Below are positions 28,451 to 36,440 of a stretch of 42,500 nt of DNA, in pieces. Source of the stretch: Prorocentrum cordatum (taxonomy: Eukaryota; Sar; Dinophyceae; Prorocentrales; Prorocentraceae); the NCBI GenBank assembly GCA_963575745.1, contig CAUYUJ010018465.1, forward strand, positions 1 to 42,500, in the 5' to 3' direction. Within the stretch, counting starts at the first letter, position 1, and each line of letters starts with the position of its first letter. The notes below the pieces were generated by a model. The model ran no database searches, had not been told where the DNA came from, and was given only the letters and a program-made list of their open reading frames with translations. The translations under genes and the position numbers were made by a program.

Positions 28451-29039
28451 TTTTGACCCTTTCGGGCCTTCTTCGAGGACGTCTTGGAGGGCTCTTGGGC
28501 CGTCTTGGAGGCCATCTTGAGCGTCTTGGAGACCTCTTGGGCCGTCTTGGGGGCCTCTTGGGGCCGTGTCTTGGGCCTCTTGGGCCTCTTGGGCGATCTT
28601 TGGGGGCACTTGGGCCGTCTCGGGCCGTCGGAAGGCAGAAAAAAAGCAAGTGCCACAATCCTTCAAAAACCTATGGCAAATCAATGATTTTGGCCTTTTC
28701 GGGCCTTCCTGGAGGCCCTCTTGGAGGCCTCTTGGGCCGTCTTGGGTCATCTTAGGGCCATGTTCGGCCGTCTTGGTGGGCTCCTGGTCCGTCTGACGCC
28801 GTCGGAAGCCGTTTAGGGGGCCTCCATGGGCCGACTTGGGGCCCTCTTGGACTGTTCCAGGGCCGTCTTGGAGGCCATTTTGGGCGTCTTAAAGGCCTCC
28901 TGTGCCGTCTTGGGGGCCTCTTGGGGCCGTCTTGGGGCCCTCTTGGGCCGTTCTGGGGCCATCTTGGAGGCCTCTTGGGCGATCTTTCGGCGATCTTTAG
29001 GGGCTCTTGGGCCGTCTCGGGCCGTCTTGGGCGTCTTGG

Positions 29040-29235
29040 AGGCCATCTTGGGCGTGTTGGAGGCCTCTTGGGCCGTCTTGGGGCCCTCAGGGGGCCGTCT
29101 TGGAAGCCACTTGGGCCGTCATGGGGCCCTCTTGGGGGCCTCTTGGGCGATCTTGGGGGCCTCTTGGACCGTCTTGAGCCGTCGGAATGCCGAAAAGAAG
29201 CAAATCCCCAAATCCTTCAAAAACCTAAGGAAAAT
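29040..29235 (+). repeat. Segmental duplication 2, copy a
   Basis: Matches 30119-30317 almost base for base, including the CAAATCCCCAAATCCTTCAA break. Confidence 0.85.
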
Positions 29236-29630
29236 CAATGATTGTGGCCTCGTCGGGTCTTCCTGGAGGACCTCTTGGAGGCCTCTTGGGCCGTCTTGGA
29301 GGCCTATGGGGGGCCTCTTGGGCCGTCTTGGGCCGTCTTGGACTCTCTTGGGCCGTCTTGGAGGCCGTCTTGGACCATCTTGGGCGGACTTGGAGGCCAT
29401 CTTGGACCATCTTGGAGGCCATCTTGGGCCATCTTGGCCATCTTGGACGCCATCTGGAGCCGTCTTGGAGGATCTTTTCGGGACTTTGCGCTCCTGGAAG
29501 GGCCTCCCGGGACCCCGGCGGGACGGGCCGAAGCGCCAGGGGGAGTTCTTTTGGAAAAGAACCAAAACCAAAACCGAGAGGTCTAGCACGCCAGGCACCC
29601 CTGCGATGAATTGACAGGGGGCGGCGGATC
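29233..29630 (+). repeat. Segmental duplication 3, copy a
   Basis: Matches 31151-31548. It includes a non-array block, GGCGGGACGGGCCGAAGCGC, then AGTTCTTTTGGAAAAG, then GGTCTAGCACGCCAGGCACC, ending GACAGGGGGCGGCGGATC. Confidence 0.9.
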
Positions 29631-29802
29631 GAAGACGCCTACGGCGAACCACCGCCGCCCCCTGCCTTTTTGGAAGCGCCTATGTGGCGGAACGTTGAGG
29701 CCAGACCTGCCAAGCCATCGGACCATGTGTTCCCCGAATCGGTTTGGAAAGCCTTCGGGGAACACGTGGGCATCTTGAAGGACATCTTGGCCGTCTTGGA
29801 GG
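29628..29802 (+). repeat. Segmental duplication 1, copy b
   Basis: Copy of 28274-28450, keeping the same hairpin at 29727-29738 and 29754-29765. Confidence 0.88.
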
Positions 29803-30118
29803 CCTCTTGGGCAATCTTTCGGCGATCTTTGGGGGCTCTTGGGCTGTCTCGGGCCTTCGGAAGGCCGAAAAGAACCAAATGTCAAAATCCGTCAAAAACC
29901 TTACGAACATCAATGTTTTTTGGCCTCTTCTGGCCTTCCTGGAGGCCCTCTTGGGGGCCTCTTGGCCGTTTTGGGCCAGCTTCGAGCTAACTTCGGCCAT
30001 CTTGGTGGGTTCCTGGCACGTCTGACGCCGTCGGGAGCCGTCTTGGAGGCCTCTCTGGGCCGACTTGGGGCCCCTCTTGGGGCGCTTCGGGGCCGTCTTG
30101 GAGGCCATCTTGGGCGTC

Positions 30119-30317
30119 TTGGAGGCCATCTTGGGCGTGTTGGAGGCCTCTTGGGCCGTCTTGGTGCCCTCTTGGGGCCGTCTTGGAGGCCACTTGGGCC
30201 GTCATGGGGCCCTCTTGGGGGCCTCTTGGGCGATCTTGGGGGCCTCTTGGGCCGTCTTGAGCCGTCGGAATGCAGAGAAGCAGCAAATCCCCAAATCCTT
30301 CAAACACCTAAGGAAAT
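30119..30317 (+). repeat. Segmental duplication 2, copy b
   Basis: Copy of 29040-29235. It ends exactly where family D begins. Confidence 0.85.
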
Positions 30318-30350
30318 TCTTGACGCTTCGCGTATCCCCACCAGCCCATC
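30317..30350 (+). repeat. Dispersed family D, copy 1
   Basis: TTCTTGACGCTTCGCGTATC, then CCCACCAGCCCATC. The reverse complement occurs at 40861-40894 with one difference in 34. Confidence 0.85.
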
Positions 30351-30439
30351 CAGTAACGATGCCCAGGCGAATGGAGGTGATCAGGGAAGTGAGGGAGCAT
30401 ACAGAGTAACAAAGGGCTGGGGAACCCGTCTTACCCAAG

Positions 30440-30615
30440 ACGGCGAGGATGGAGGAGGAATCGGAGGAGGATGAGGAGGAGGAGGAACTGAAGGAGGAGG
30501 AGGGGGAGCGGGAGGAGGGAGGAGGGAGGAGGAGCAATAGGCGGATGAGGAGGAGGAGGAGGAGGAGGAGGAGGAGCAGGACGAGAATGAGGAGGAGGAT
30601 GAGGAGAAGGGCGAG
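30440..30615. repeat. GGA-rich tract
   Basis: Imperfect GGA/GAG with interruptions, densest at 30548-30580. Confidence 0.88.
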
Positions 30616-30619
30616 CAGA

Positions 30620-30900
30620 ATGGCCAGAGGCCTCTTGGATGCCTCTCGGAGTCTCTTCGGATGTCTCTTGGGAGCGTCCTGAAGGCCTCAGGGCGTCTTG
30701 GGAGCGTCTTGGCGGTCCCGGAGGCCTCTTGGGGCGTCTTGGGTGCCTCGGGAGGCCTCTTGGGGACCTCTTGGGGCCATCTTGGGGCCATCCTGGGGCC
30801 TTCTTGGCGCCTCTTGGGGCCTCCTGGGCGCCTCTTGGGGCCATCTTGGGGCGCTCTTGGGAGCCTTGGGAGCGCTCTTGGGGCCATCTTGGAGGTGATC
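30620..30900. repeat. 12-bp minisatellite array, second block
   Basis: CTCTTGGGGCGTCTTGGG-type units, followed by unique DNA to about 31040. Confidence 0.88.
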
Positions 30901-31041
30901 GATCAAAGGAAGGGGGTCCCCCAATTAGCCTTTCCCCTCGGGAGCCTCTAAAATCGGCCCAAACCCTAGTGAAACCAATGATTTTGGCTTCCTCGCCGAG
31001 GCCGTTTTGGACGCTCTAACTACCAGCGGCCCCCCCGTCCA

Positions 31042-31152
31042 AGTCCAGGGGAGGGGGTTAGGGGGAGGGGCAAACCCCTCCCCGAAGGGGATGAAGGAGG
31101 GGTGGAAGAGGAAATTCCCTAAACCACCTACGCCCAGAGGGCTGGTGGGAAT
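31042..31152 (+). repeat. Dispersed family E, copy 1
   Basis: Contains CAAACCCCTCCCCGAAGGGG and CCCAGAGGGCTGGTGGGA. The reverse complement is at 39756-39868. Confidence 0.8.
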
Positions 31153-31548
31153 CAATGATTTTGGCCTCCTCGGGCCCTCCTGGAGGACCTCTTGGAGGCC
31201 TCTTGGGCCGTCTTGGAGGCCTCTGGGGGGCCTCTTGGGCCGTCTTGGGCCGTCTTGGACTCTCTTGGGCCGTCTTGGAGGCCGTCTTGGACCATCTTGG
31301 GCGGACTTGGAGGCCATCTTGGACCATCTTGGAGGCCATCTTGAGCCAACGTGGCCGTCTTGGACGCCATCTTGAGCCGTCTTGAAAGATTTTTTCCGGA
31401 CGTCGGAGTCCTGGGCAATCATCCCGGGACCCAGGCGGGACGGGCCGAAGCGCCAGGGGGAGTTCTTTTGGAAAAATAACCAAAACCAAAACCGAAAGGT
31501 CTAGCACGCCAGGCACCCCTGCGATGAATCGACAGGGGGCGGCGGATC
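31151..31548 (+). repeat. Segmental duplication 3, copy b (12-bp array plus GGTCTAGCACG block)
   Basis: Copy of 29233-29630, with a slightly diverged stretch at 31340-31430. Confidence 0.9.
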
Positions 31549-31609
31549 CTAGTGGTCTTCGGCCCATCCCGCCACCGTGCCTGGGTGGTGGGTCTGAGGC
31601 CTCTAGTGT

Positions 31610-32010
31610 ATGTGTTGGGGTGTCGTGGGGAGCCTCTCGGGGGCCTCTTGGAGGCGGTTTGGGCGCCTCTTGGGGGCCTCTTGGGGCCTCGTGGGATATC
31701 TTTTGGGCCTCTTGGAGGCCTCTTGGGCGCGTCTTGGGCGCCTCTCTGGGCCTCTTGGGGCCTCTTGGCGGCCTCTTGGGGCTTCTCGGGACACAACTAC
31801 CGAATGTTTGGTTCTGGGTCCGCTGCTATCTTAGGCCGTCTTGGGTCCCTCTTGGACCTTGGAGGCGTCTTGGGCTGTCTTGGGGCGGTCTTGGGAGCTT
31901 CTTCAACATCCTTCAAATACCTTCGTAAACGTATACGATCTTGGCCTCTTGTGGCTCTCTCGGGAGGCCTCTTTGGGCCCTCTTGGGCCGTCTTGGAACC
32001 ATTTTCGGGC
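31610..32010. repeat. 12-bp minisatellite array, third block
   Basis: CCTCTTGGGGGCCTCTTGG units with a unique interruption at 31790-31815. Confidence 0.88.
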
Positions 32011-32027
32011 TCCTTGGAGCACTCTTG

Positions 32028-32330
32028 GCCTCGGCAGTGCGAATATGGCGTAATTTGGGAGGGCTCTGGCTTCGGGGACGCGAATACAGTGTAATTTACG
32101 AGGAGATGTTGCTTCGTGGACGCAAGAATTTGATAATCTACGAGGGCTTGTGGCCTCGGGGGCGCGAGCATTGCGCAGTTTACGGAGGATTATGGCAGAT
32201 TCAATCACTGGAGCCGTTTCGCGAATAGAATTACCATTGTGACCTCGGGAGCGCGGACCCATAGCCTTGTAGGAGGAATCATGACCTCGGGAGCGCGGAC
32301 TCATGTTTTGTACGAGGGGAGGGGGTGATG
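32028..32330. repeat. 43-bp satellite, array 2
   Basis: TGGCCTCGG, then CGCGAGCATTGCGCAGTTTA, then CGGAGGATTATGG. Same family as 20207-20925, with about six decayed units. Confidence 0.78.
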
Positions 32331-32462
32331 CATGCAGGGAAGTGTGACCAGGAGGGGGAGACGACTTCATAACCCCTGCCAGACATCACTTGGCACTATA
32401 CCATGCCTCAACGTGCCAGGGGGCACGGTGTCGGATAGCTCGAATGACGCATGGCAGTTTTT

Positions 32463-32518
32463 GTTGAAAGACGGAGCTTCCGCCTTGATTGCGGGCCCGA
32501 TGAGCTTCGTCTTTCAAG
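32463..32518. repeat. Hairpin, 15-bp arms
   Basis: TTGAAAGACGGAGCT at 32463-32477 pairs with AGCTTCGTCTTTCAA at 32504-32518 (one mismatch). The loop is 26 nt with its own CCGC/GCGG pair. Confidence 0.75.
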
Positions 32519-32639
32519 GGCGCGTTTCGGACAGTGCTAGATAATGTTTGCAAGGACTTCAAACGAGGGGAGTTGGGACGGCGGGTGTATTTCAGCATCG
32601 TTGACACATGTTGGGTTCACTCTGGTCCCTCCTCCGTCG

Positions 32640-32800
32640 TCCTACCTCCCTGTTTCCTCCCTCATCCCTCCTTTCGTCCTCTACCTCTCTCTTACTTCCT
32701 CCCTCCGATCTCCTCTTCCTCGTCGTCATCCTCCCCTTCCTCCTCCCGTACCCTCCCTCCTCCCTCCTTCGTTCTTATCTGCCCCCCTTTGTTTCTGCAG
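32640..32800. repeat. Pyrimidine-rich tract ending in a splice-like CAG
   Basis: CCTCCCTC and CCTCCTCCC repeats end with CCCCCTTTGTTTCTGCAG, a textbook 3' splice acceptor shape. Confidence 0.6.
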
Positions 32801-33110
32801 ACGTAACTTGTTTAGTGTCCGGGATACTTCGGTGGGAAGGGCCGCTTGTTTGGCCTTGTTGGGCTGTTTGTCATTATTCAACAATTGTTTCCCTGTATTT
32901 GATAAGGAGGTCGGGTTGGCTTGGAATCCGAAGCTCGATCTGCTCGTGCGGGGTCTGCTTGGGGCCTCGAGCACGCAGCTTCCGACCCTGCGTCGGCCAC
33001 TCGCGCAAGCTCGCGCACAGCTGCAGTCCGAGTCGAGGTCTCATCCCTCGATTTCCCCACCCGCCCTCTCCCCATGGCTCGGGGGCGGAAAAGAGGGGGG
33101 TGATGACTAG
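32801..33110 (+). CDS. Exon candidate after a strong 3' splice-like site, unknown product
   Basis: Immediately after TTTCTGCAG the plus-strand frame (phase 1) reads RNLFSVRDTSVGRAACLALL, then GCLSLFNNCFPVFDKEVGLA, then WNPKLDLLVRGLLGASSTQL, then a Pro/Ser-rich end and a stop at 33108-33110. The composition is balanced, with hydrophobic stretches, and its last part overlaps the family F repeat that starts at 33077. I recognise no domain. If real, this is a terminal or internal exon of a gene whose upstream exons are not identified. A competing plus-strand frame (32608-33141) is open but less protein-like. Confidence 0.35.
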
Positions 33111-33147
33111 GGGGGGGTTGATATCATGGCGAGGGCCATGATATCCG
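33077..33147 (+). repeat. Dispersed family F, copy 1 (contains a palindrome)
   Basis: CTCGGGGGCGGAAAAGAG, then GGGGTGATGACTAGGGGGG, then ATATCATGGC/GGGCCATGATAT. Copy 2 is at 35002-35068. Confidence 0.85.
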
Positions 33148-33240
33148 TAAGGGCTTCGCCCCCTGCCGCCGGCCCCCTCTCTCGGAGAATGGGCCATGGA
33201 AGAGCTAAGTCATGAGGTCTTGGCGCTGTCGTGAAGCAGT
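33143..33240 (+). repeat. Dispersed family C, copy 3
   Basis: GTAAGGGCTTCGCCCCCTGC, then GGCCCCCTCTCTCGGAGAAT, then GAGGTCTTGGCGCTGTCGTG. It directly abuts family F. Confidence 0.62.
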
Positions 33241-33295
33241 ATCGAAACTTCATGCGAAGCCGATTCGCAATCAGCAAAACCAACTGATCACAAGA

Positions 33296-33420
33296 GGGGT
33301 TACCACACCTGGCGATTGGTAAGACGTGTATGGTTTACGGGCTTGGTTACCACACCTTGCGATTAAAGGGCCGAGGGAGTTCTCGCAGTTTGGGTTACCA
33401 CGCCTTGCGATGGATGTGCG
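33296..33420 (+). repeat. About 50-bp tandem repeat, three units
   Basis: GGTTACCACACCTTGCGAT recurs at about 33298, 33347 and 33394 and leads into the 72-bp satellite. Confidence 0.75.
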
Positions 33421-33755
33421 TGAAGGGTGGCACCGAATTTCAGAAATGTGGCAAATCCCCTGTGTTTTTGGACCCTGACCCCGCGGATCTGCGAGGGGTG
33501 GCGCCGAATTTCAGAAATGTGGCAAAGGTGGACCCTGACCCCGCGGATCTGCGTGAGGGGTGGCACCGAATTTCAGAAATGTGGCAAATCCCTGTGTTTT
33601 TGGACCCTGACCCCGCGGATCTGCGTGAGGGGTGGCACCGAATTTCAGAAATGTGGCAAATCCCTGTGTTTTTGGACCCTGACCCCGCGGATCTGCGTGA
33701 GGGGTGGCACCGAATTTCAGAAATGTGGCAAATCCCCTGTGTTTTTGGACCCTGA
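33330..33755 (+). CDS. ATG-initiated frame of 24-residue repeats, coding status doubtful
   Basis: From ATG 33330 the frame stays open for 141 codons across the 50-bp and 72-bp repeats. The core repeats are DPDPADLREGWHRISEMWQI followed by PVFL, three near-identical copies after two diverged ones. The satellite unit is exactly 24 codons, so the frame survives without selection, and the two other plus-strand frames are partly open too. No signal peptide or domain is seen. The absence of stops is therefore weak evidence. I would call it coding only with transcript or peptide support. Confidence 0.2.
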   Translation: MVYGLGYHTLRLKGRGSSRSLGYHALRWMCVKGGTEFQKCGKSPVFLDPDPADLRGVAPNFRNVAKVDPDPADLREGWHRISEMWQIPVFLDPDPADLREGWHRISEMWQIPVFLDPDPADLREGWHRISEMWQIPCVFGP

Positions 33756-33790
33756 CCCCGCGGATCTGCGTGAGGGGTGTCGATTTCGAG
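33421..33790 (+). repeat. 72-bp satellite, about five units
   Basis: GCGTGAGGGGTGGCACCGAA, then TTTCAGAAATGTGGCAAATC, then CCTGTGTTTTTGGACCCTGA, then CCCCGCGGATCT. Starts at 33551, 33623, 33695 and about 33768, so the period is 72-73 bp. The second unit has lost the CTGTGTTTTT part. Confidence 0.95.
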
Positions 33791-34000
33791 CACCCCCAGC
33801 AATTCAGACAACGCGCCCAGGGGGTGCTAAAAAGCCAGTTTGGGCCTCCCCACCCCTCGCGCGGTCAATCAACGAGTTACAGTAACCAGCAATAAGCAGA
33901 GCTGTAACACTGGAAACTACAAGCTACAACTGGTAAAGGAAACTGCGAATCCCGCTCCTCGCAGCCTGGTGGCCCCACAAGGGGGCCGGCGGATTTCCTA

Positions 34001-34122
34001 GATTTTATGGCGCCTCTTCTTATTTCATTACGTCCCTGGCCCCCCCGCTGGGCCGCGCGCATGCCGCCGGTCATGATTTGCACCCCCCCCTTCTTGGACA
34101 CCCCCCTCTTTGCCGCTCCCGA
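34001..34122 (+). repeat. Dispersed family G, copy 1
   Basis: TTTATGGCGCCTCTTCTTAT, then TCATTACGTCCCTGGCCCCC, then CATGCCGCCGGTCATGATTT. Nearly identical to 35076-35196. Confidence 0.9.
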
Positions 34123-34281
34123 ATGGGTGGAGACCAGGGGTTGGGCTTCCGAGCCCGAGGCGATCGCAGAACGGTGCCACATGTCAGTGCGGGCTCTTGC
34201 AGCCCGTGGGGCGGCCTTCCGCTGCTGCCCGGCGCGGCCCTGCTGCCCGAGCCGCCGTCTCCGCGGCAGCCTCCCGGCGTA

Positions 34282-34630
34282 CAGTCAACCCGCACAGTGA
34301 GGATGGGCAACCTACCCGAGGGTACAGTCGGGGCGCTGAAGAAAGAACCCTTCTCGTTGAGGAGGGGCTCAGTGTTCCTTGATTGTTTCACAGTTTGCCT
34401 TAGGCTTTTTTAGGCTTTCGAAGGTAAATCGACGTTGAACTTGTGGGACAAGGGGCCTCGTTCCGTATTTAGGGTTCCTTAGGTCAACGCCCCGACTGTA
34501 CCCTTGCATCCTTGCCTCCTCGATCCATCCTTGGCCGCTCTGGCTGGCCAGCCTCGTTCGCAGGACGTTCACGTGGCACTCCAAGGCCCCTGCGCCCTTA
34601 ACCGCGCATCCTCACTCTACGGGTTGACTG
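34282..34630. mobile_element. TA-flanked MITE (Tc1/mariner-like), host of a nested MITE
   Basis: The left end, CAGTCAACCCGCACAGTGAG then GATG (34282-34305), pairs with the right end 34607-34630 at all but two positions. TA lies on both sides (34280-34281 and 34631-34632). CAGT-type ends with TA duplications are typical of Tc1/mariner-type elements; the assignment is inference. Without the inner element and one TA it would be 173 bp. Confidence 0.8.
34325..34498. mobile_element. Inner TA-flanked MITE, 174 bp
   Basis: CAGTCGGGGCG at 34325-34335 pairs exactly with CGCCCCGACTG at 34488-34498, flanked by TA at 34323-34324 and 34499-34500. It lies wholly inside the element at 34282-34630 and has almost the same length as its host. 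Confidence 0.8.
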
Positions 34631-34640
34631 TACCGTGCCG

Positions 34641-34680
34641 TTTTTAATACATGCTCCGCGTGCGGACCATGTATCAAAAA
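34641..34680. repeat. Hairpin, about 18-bp stem
   Basis: TTTTTAATACATG pairs with CATGTATCAAAAA (one mismatch), and the stem continues as TCCGC/GCGGA around a 2-nt loop. Confidence 0.78.
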
Positions 34681-34690
34681 TAACGGGTTG

Positions 34691-34783
34691 ATTAATACAT
34701 ACAAGGATGAGTTTATGCATAGATGTGTTCATAAATGGATCACCTATTCAAATCCCCCATTTTAAAACATCCTATGTATTAAA
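34691..34783. repeat. Inverted repeat, TTAATACATA ends
   Basis: TTAATACATACAAGGATG from 34692 pairs with CATCCTATGTATTAA ending at 34782. AT-rich interior. Possibly a MITE of about 92 bp. Confidence 0.65.
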
Positions 34784-34789
34784 CACTGC

Positions 34790-35000
34790 CCTGTACCCCC
34801 CCCCCTCTCCTCCCTGCCTCCCGTTTCCCCCCTCTGCCTCCTCCCTGCCCTGCTCCTCCCGCCGGGCGGGGCCAGGCCGAGGCCTCCGCCGCGGGGCCGA
34901 TGGTCCCGCCGCCGACGCCCCTCGCCATGGAGGGGGGGGCCGAGCGGCGCCTCCCGCAGCGGTGACGCCGCACCCGGGGGGGTTGGGGCGGCACTGCGGA
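34790..35000. other. C/G-rich stretch, no gene seen
   Basis: A C-rich run (34795-34860) followed by GC-rich sequence open in several frames, with no motif. Confidence 0.5.
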
Positions 35001-35001
35001 G

Positions 35002-35068
35002 GTCGGGGGCGGAAAAGAGTGGGGTGATGACTAGGGGGGGGTGGATATCATGGCGGGGGCCATGATAT
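35002..35068 (+). repeat. Dispersed family F, copy 2
   Basis: Matches 33077-33147, including the ATATCATGGC/GCCATGATAT palindrome. Here it is followed by family G. Confidence 0.85.
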
Positions 35069-35075
35069 TTCCCCA

Positions 35076-35196
35076 GATGTTATGGCGCCTCTTCTTATTT
35101 CATTACGTCCCTGGCCCCCCCGCTGGGCCGCGCACATGCCGCCGGTCATGATTTGCACCCCCCCCTCTTGGACACCCCCCTCTTGGCCGCTCCCGA
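35076..35196 (+). repeat. Dispersed family G, copy 2
   Basis: Matches 34001-34122. Both copies end at GCCGCTCCCGA. Confidence 0.9.
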
Positions 35197-35237
35197 GGAG
35201 GGCGGCGTGGCGGGATGGTGGATGGTGCCATATCTTG

Positions 35238-35362
35238 GCATCGCTCGGACGTGTGCATTTTTCCTTCGGCGTGGGCCATCGAGGATCATCCTTGATCATC
35301 TGGCGGAAAAAACACGCACGAAACAGAAAAAAAACACAAGGAATGGACGTCCGAGCGATGGC
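35238..35362. repeat. Inverted repeat, 15-bp exact core
   Basis: GCATCGCTCGGACGT (35238-35252) pairs with ACGTCCGAGCGATG (35347-35360), with weaker pairing beyond. The loop has A-rich runs and GATCATCCTTGATCATC. Confidence 0.7.
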
Positions 35363-35512
35363 GAGGTATCGGCGTCCCCCCAACGTACTCATACTATGTG
35401 TTCGTCGCCCCCCCCAGGGGCGACGCGCGCACCGAGAAATCTTACAGTGCATGCGTCGTGGCGGGCGCTTTCTGGCCACACCGCTCGAGAATCGATATAC
35501 TGCAAGATGGGC

Positions 35513-35562
35513 ATACTATATGTTCGGTTCGGACGCGCGCCTCGAAGGCGGACATATAGTAT
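35513..35562. repeat. Hairpin, 11-bp arms
   Basis: ATACTATATGT (35513-35523) and ACATATAGTAT (35552-35562) are exact complements. A related ATACTATGTGTTCG lies at about 35391. Confidence 0.65.
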
Positions 35563-35623
35563 TGGTCTGTCTCTGTGCGTCCCATTATATGTTGTTATGC
35601 ACGTCGCGAGCGAGGCAGAGGAC

Positions 35624-35711
35624 AAGGAGGAGGAGGAGGAGGAGGAGGAGGAGGAGGAGGAGGAGGAGGAGGAGGAGACGAGGAAGCAGTGGAAGAGGAG
35701 GAGGAGGAGGT
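35624..35711. repeat. (GGA)n microsatellite
   Basis: About 18 clean GGA units, then interrupted. Confidence 0.95.
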
Positions 35712-35924
35712 AGCTTCTCGATGGCTTCCTGGGCACCTTCGGGACCAGACGGGACCGTGGGCGAAACGCCTCTTTGGAACGTTTAATTCCCAACCATCCT
35801 GTGGTGTTGGGCCATCGTTTTGAAGGGACAGCGCCCGCGTCCTCCTTGCTCCTCCTCCCGCTGCCTCCCCTGCTCCCCCTCCTTGCCTCTGCCCTCCGCA
35901 TGTCCCTCTGTCGGCACATCCCAT

Positions 35925-36250
35925 CACGAGGCTCGTGGCCCCAGAATTAGGGAGCTCCAACTACGGTCCCAGTGGCAGAACTCGCATGGCGGCCTCGGGC
36001 CATTTTGGCACACCCCTCACACGCTTCGTGGCCCCATAGGGAGCTCCACCTAAGGTCCCAGTGGCGGAACTCGCATGGCGGCCTCGGGCCATGTCGGCAC
36101 ACCCCATCACGAGGATCGTGGCCCCAAGGGAGCTCCACCGAAGGCCCCAGTGGCAGGGTTCGCATGCGGTTCCTCGCCCATTTCGGCACACCCCTCACGA
36201 GGATCGTGGCCCCATAGGAGCTCCACCGAAGGCGCCAGTCGCAGCTTCCC
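35925..36250. repeat. 90-bp tandem satellite, array 2
   Basis: Units of 89 bp (CTCGCATGGC at 35981 and 36070, TTCGCATGCG at 36159). Same words as array 1 at 830-1235: CGTGGCCCCA, GGAGCTCCACC, TTTCGGCACACCCCTCAC. Confidence 0.9.
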
Positions 36251-36257
36251 TCATGGC

Positions 36258-36383
36258 TCACAGAGCCCTCTCCTGCTTCTGCTCCTCGGTCAGGGGGGCG
36301 CCGTCCTCGTCGTCGTCGGAGCCTGCGAAGACGGCCGCGAACGTGTCCCTGAGCATGTCGGGCTCCAGCGGGAAGCCGTGGCC
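36258..36383 (-). CDS. C-terminal exon fragment, acidic end, unknown protein
   Basis: Read on the minus strand from 36383: GHGFPLEPDMLRDTFAAVFA, then GSDDDEDGAPLTEEQKQE, then RAL and a stop at 36260-36258. The amphipathic MLRDTFAAVFAG run, acidic patch and charged tail look like a genuine protein end. Upstream, another minus-strand frame (about 36440-36372) reads NTAIVKTIFANAPYVATA, also protein-like, so a frameshift or splice junction may lie near 36375-36385. The stop lies just before the 90-bp satellite, as at 1146. The family is not recognised. Confidence 0.4.
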   Translation of the reverse strand, partial: GHGFPLEPDMLRDTFAAVFAGSDDDEDGAPLTEEQKQERAL

Positions 36384-36440
36384 ACATAGGGAGCGTTGGC
36401 GAAGATGGTTTTCACAATTGCGGTATTCACAACTGCGTAT

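Larger units (their letters stand above)
28396..30313. repeat. 12-bp minisatellite array (CTTGGRGGCCNT), main block
   Basis: About 1.9 kb of units such as CTTGGAGGCCAT, CTTGGGCCGTCT and CTCTTGGGGGCC. Interspersed every 500-600 bp are unique-looking breaks: a CGGAAKGC(A/C)GAAAAGAARCAA word, then AATCCTTCAAAAACCTA, then AATCAATGATTTTGGCC. On either strand long frames persist because the unit is four codons; they are not genes. Confidence 0.93.

Noticed and set aside
28285-31928. Many 100-260-codon Leu/Gly/Ala/Trp and Pro/Lys/Arg frames
   Set aside because: The 12-bp unit keeps frames open on both strands at once. There are no motifs, and residues follow the repeat.
33421-33790. CRISPR array
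   Set aside because: The 72-bp units are contiguous with no variable spacers, and the context is eukaryotic.
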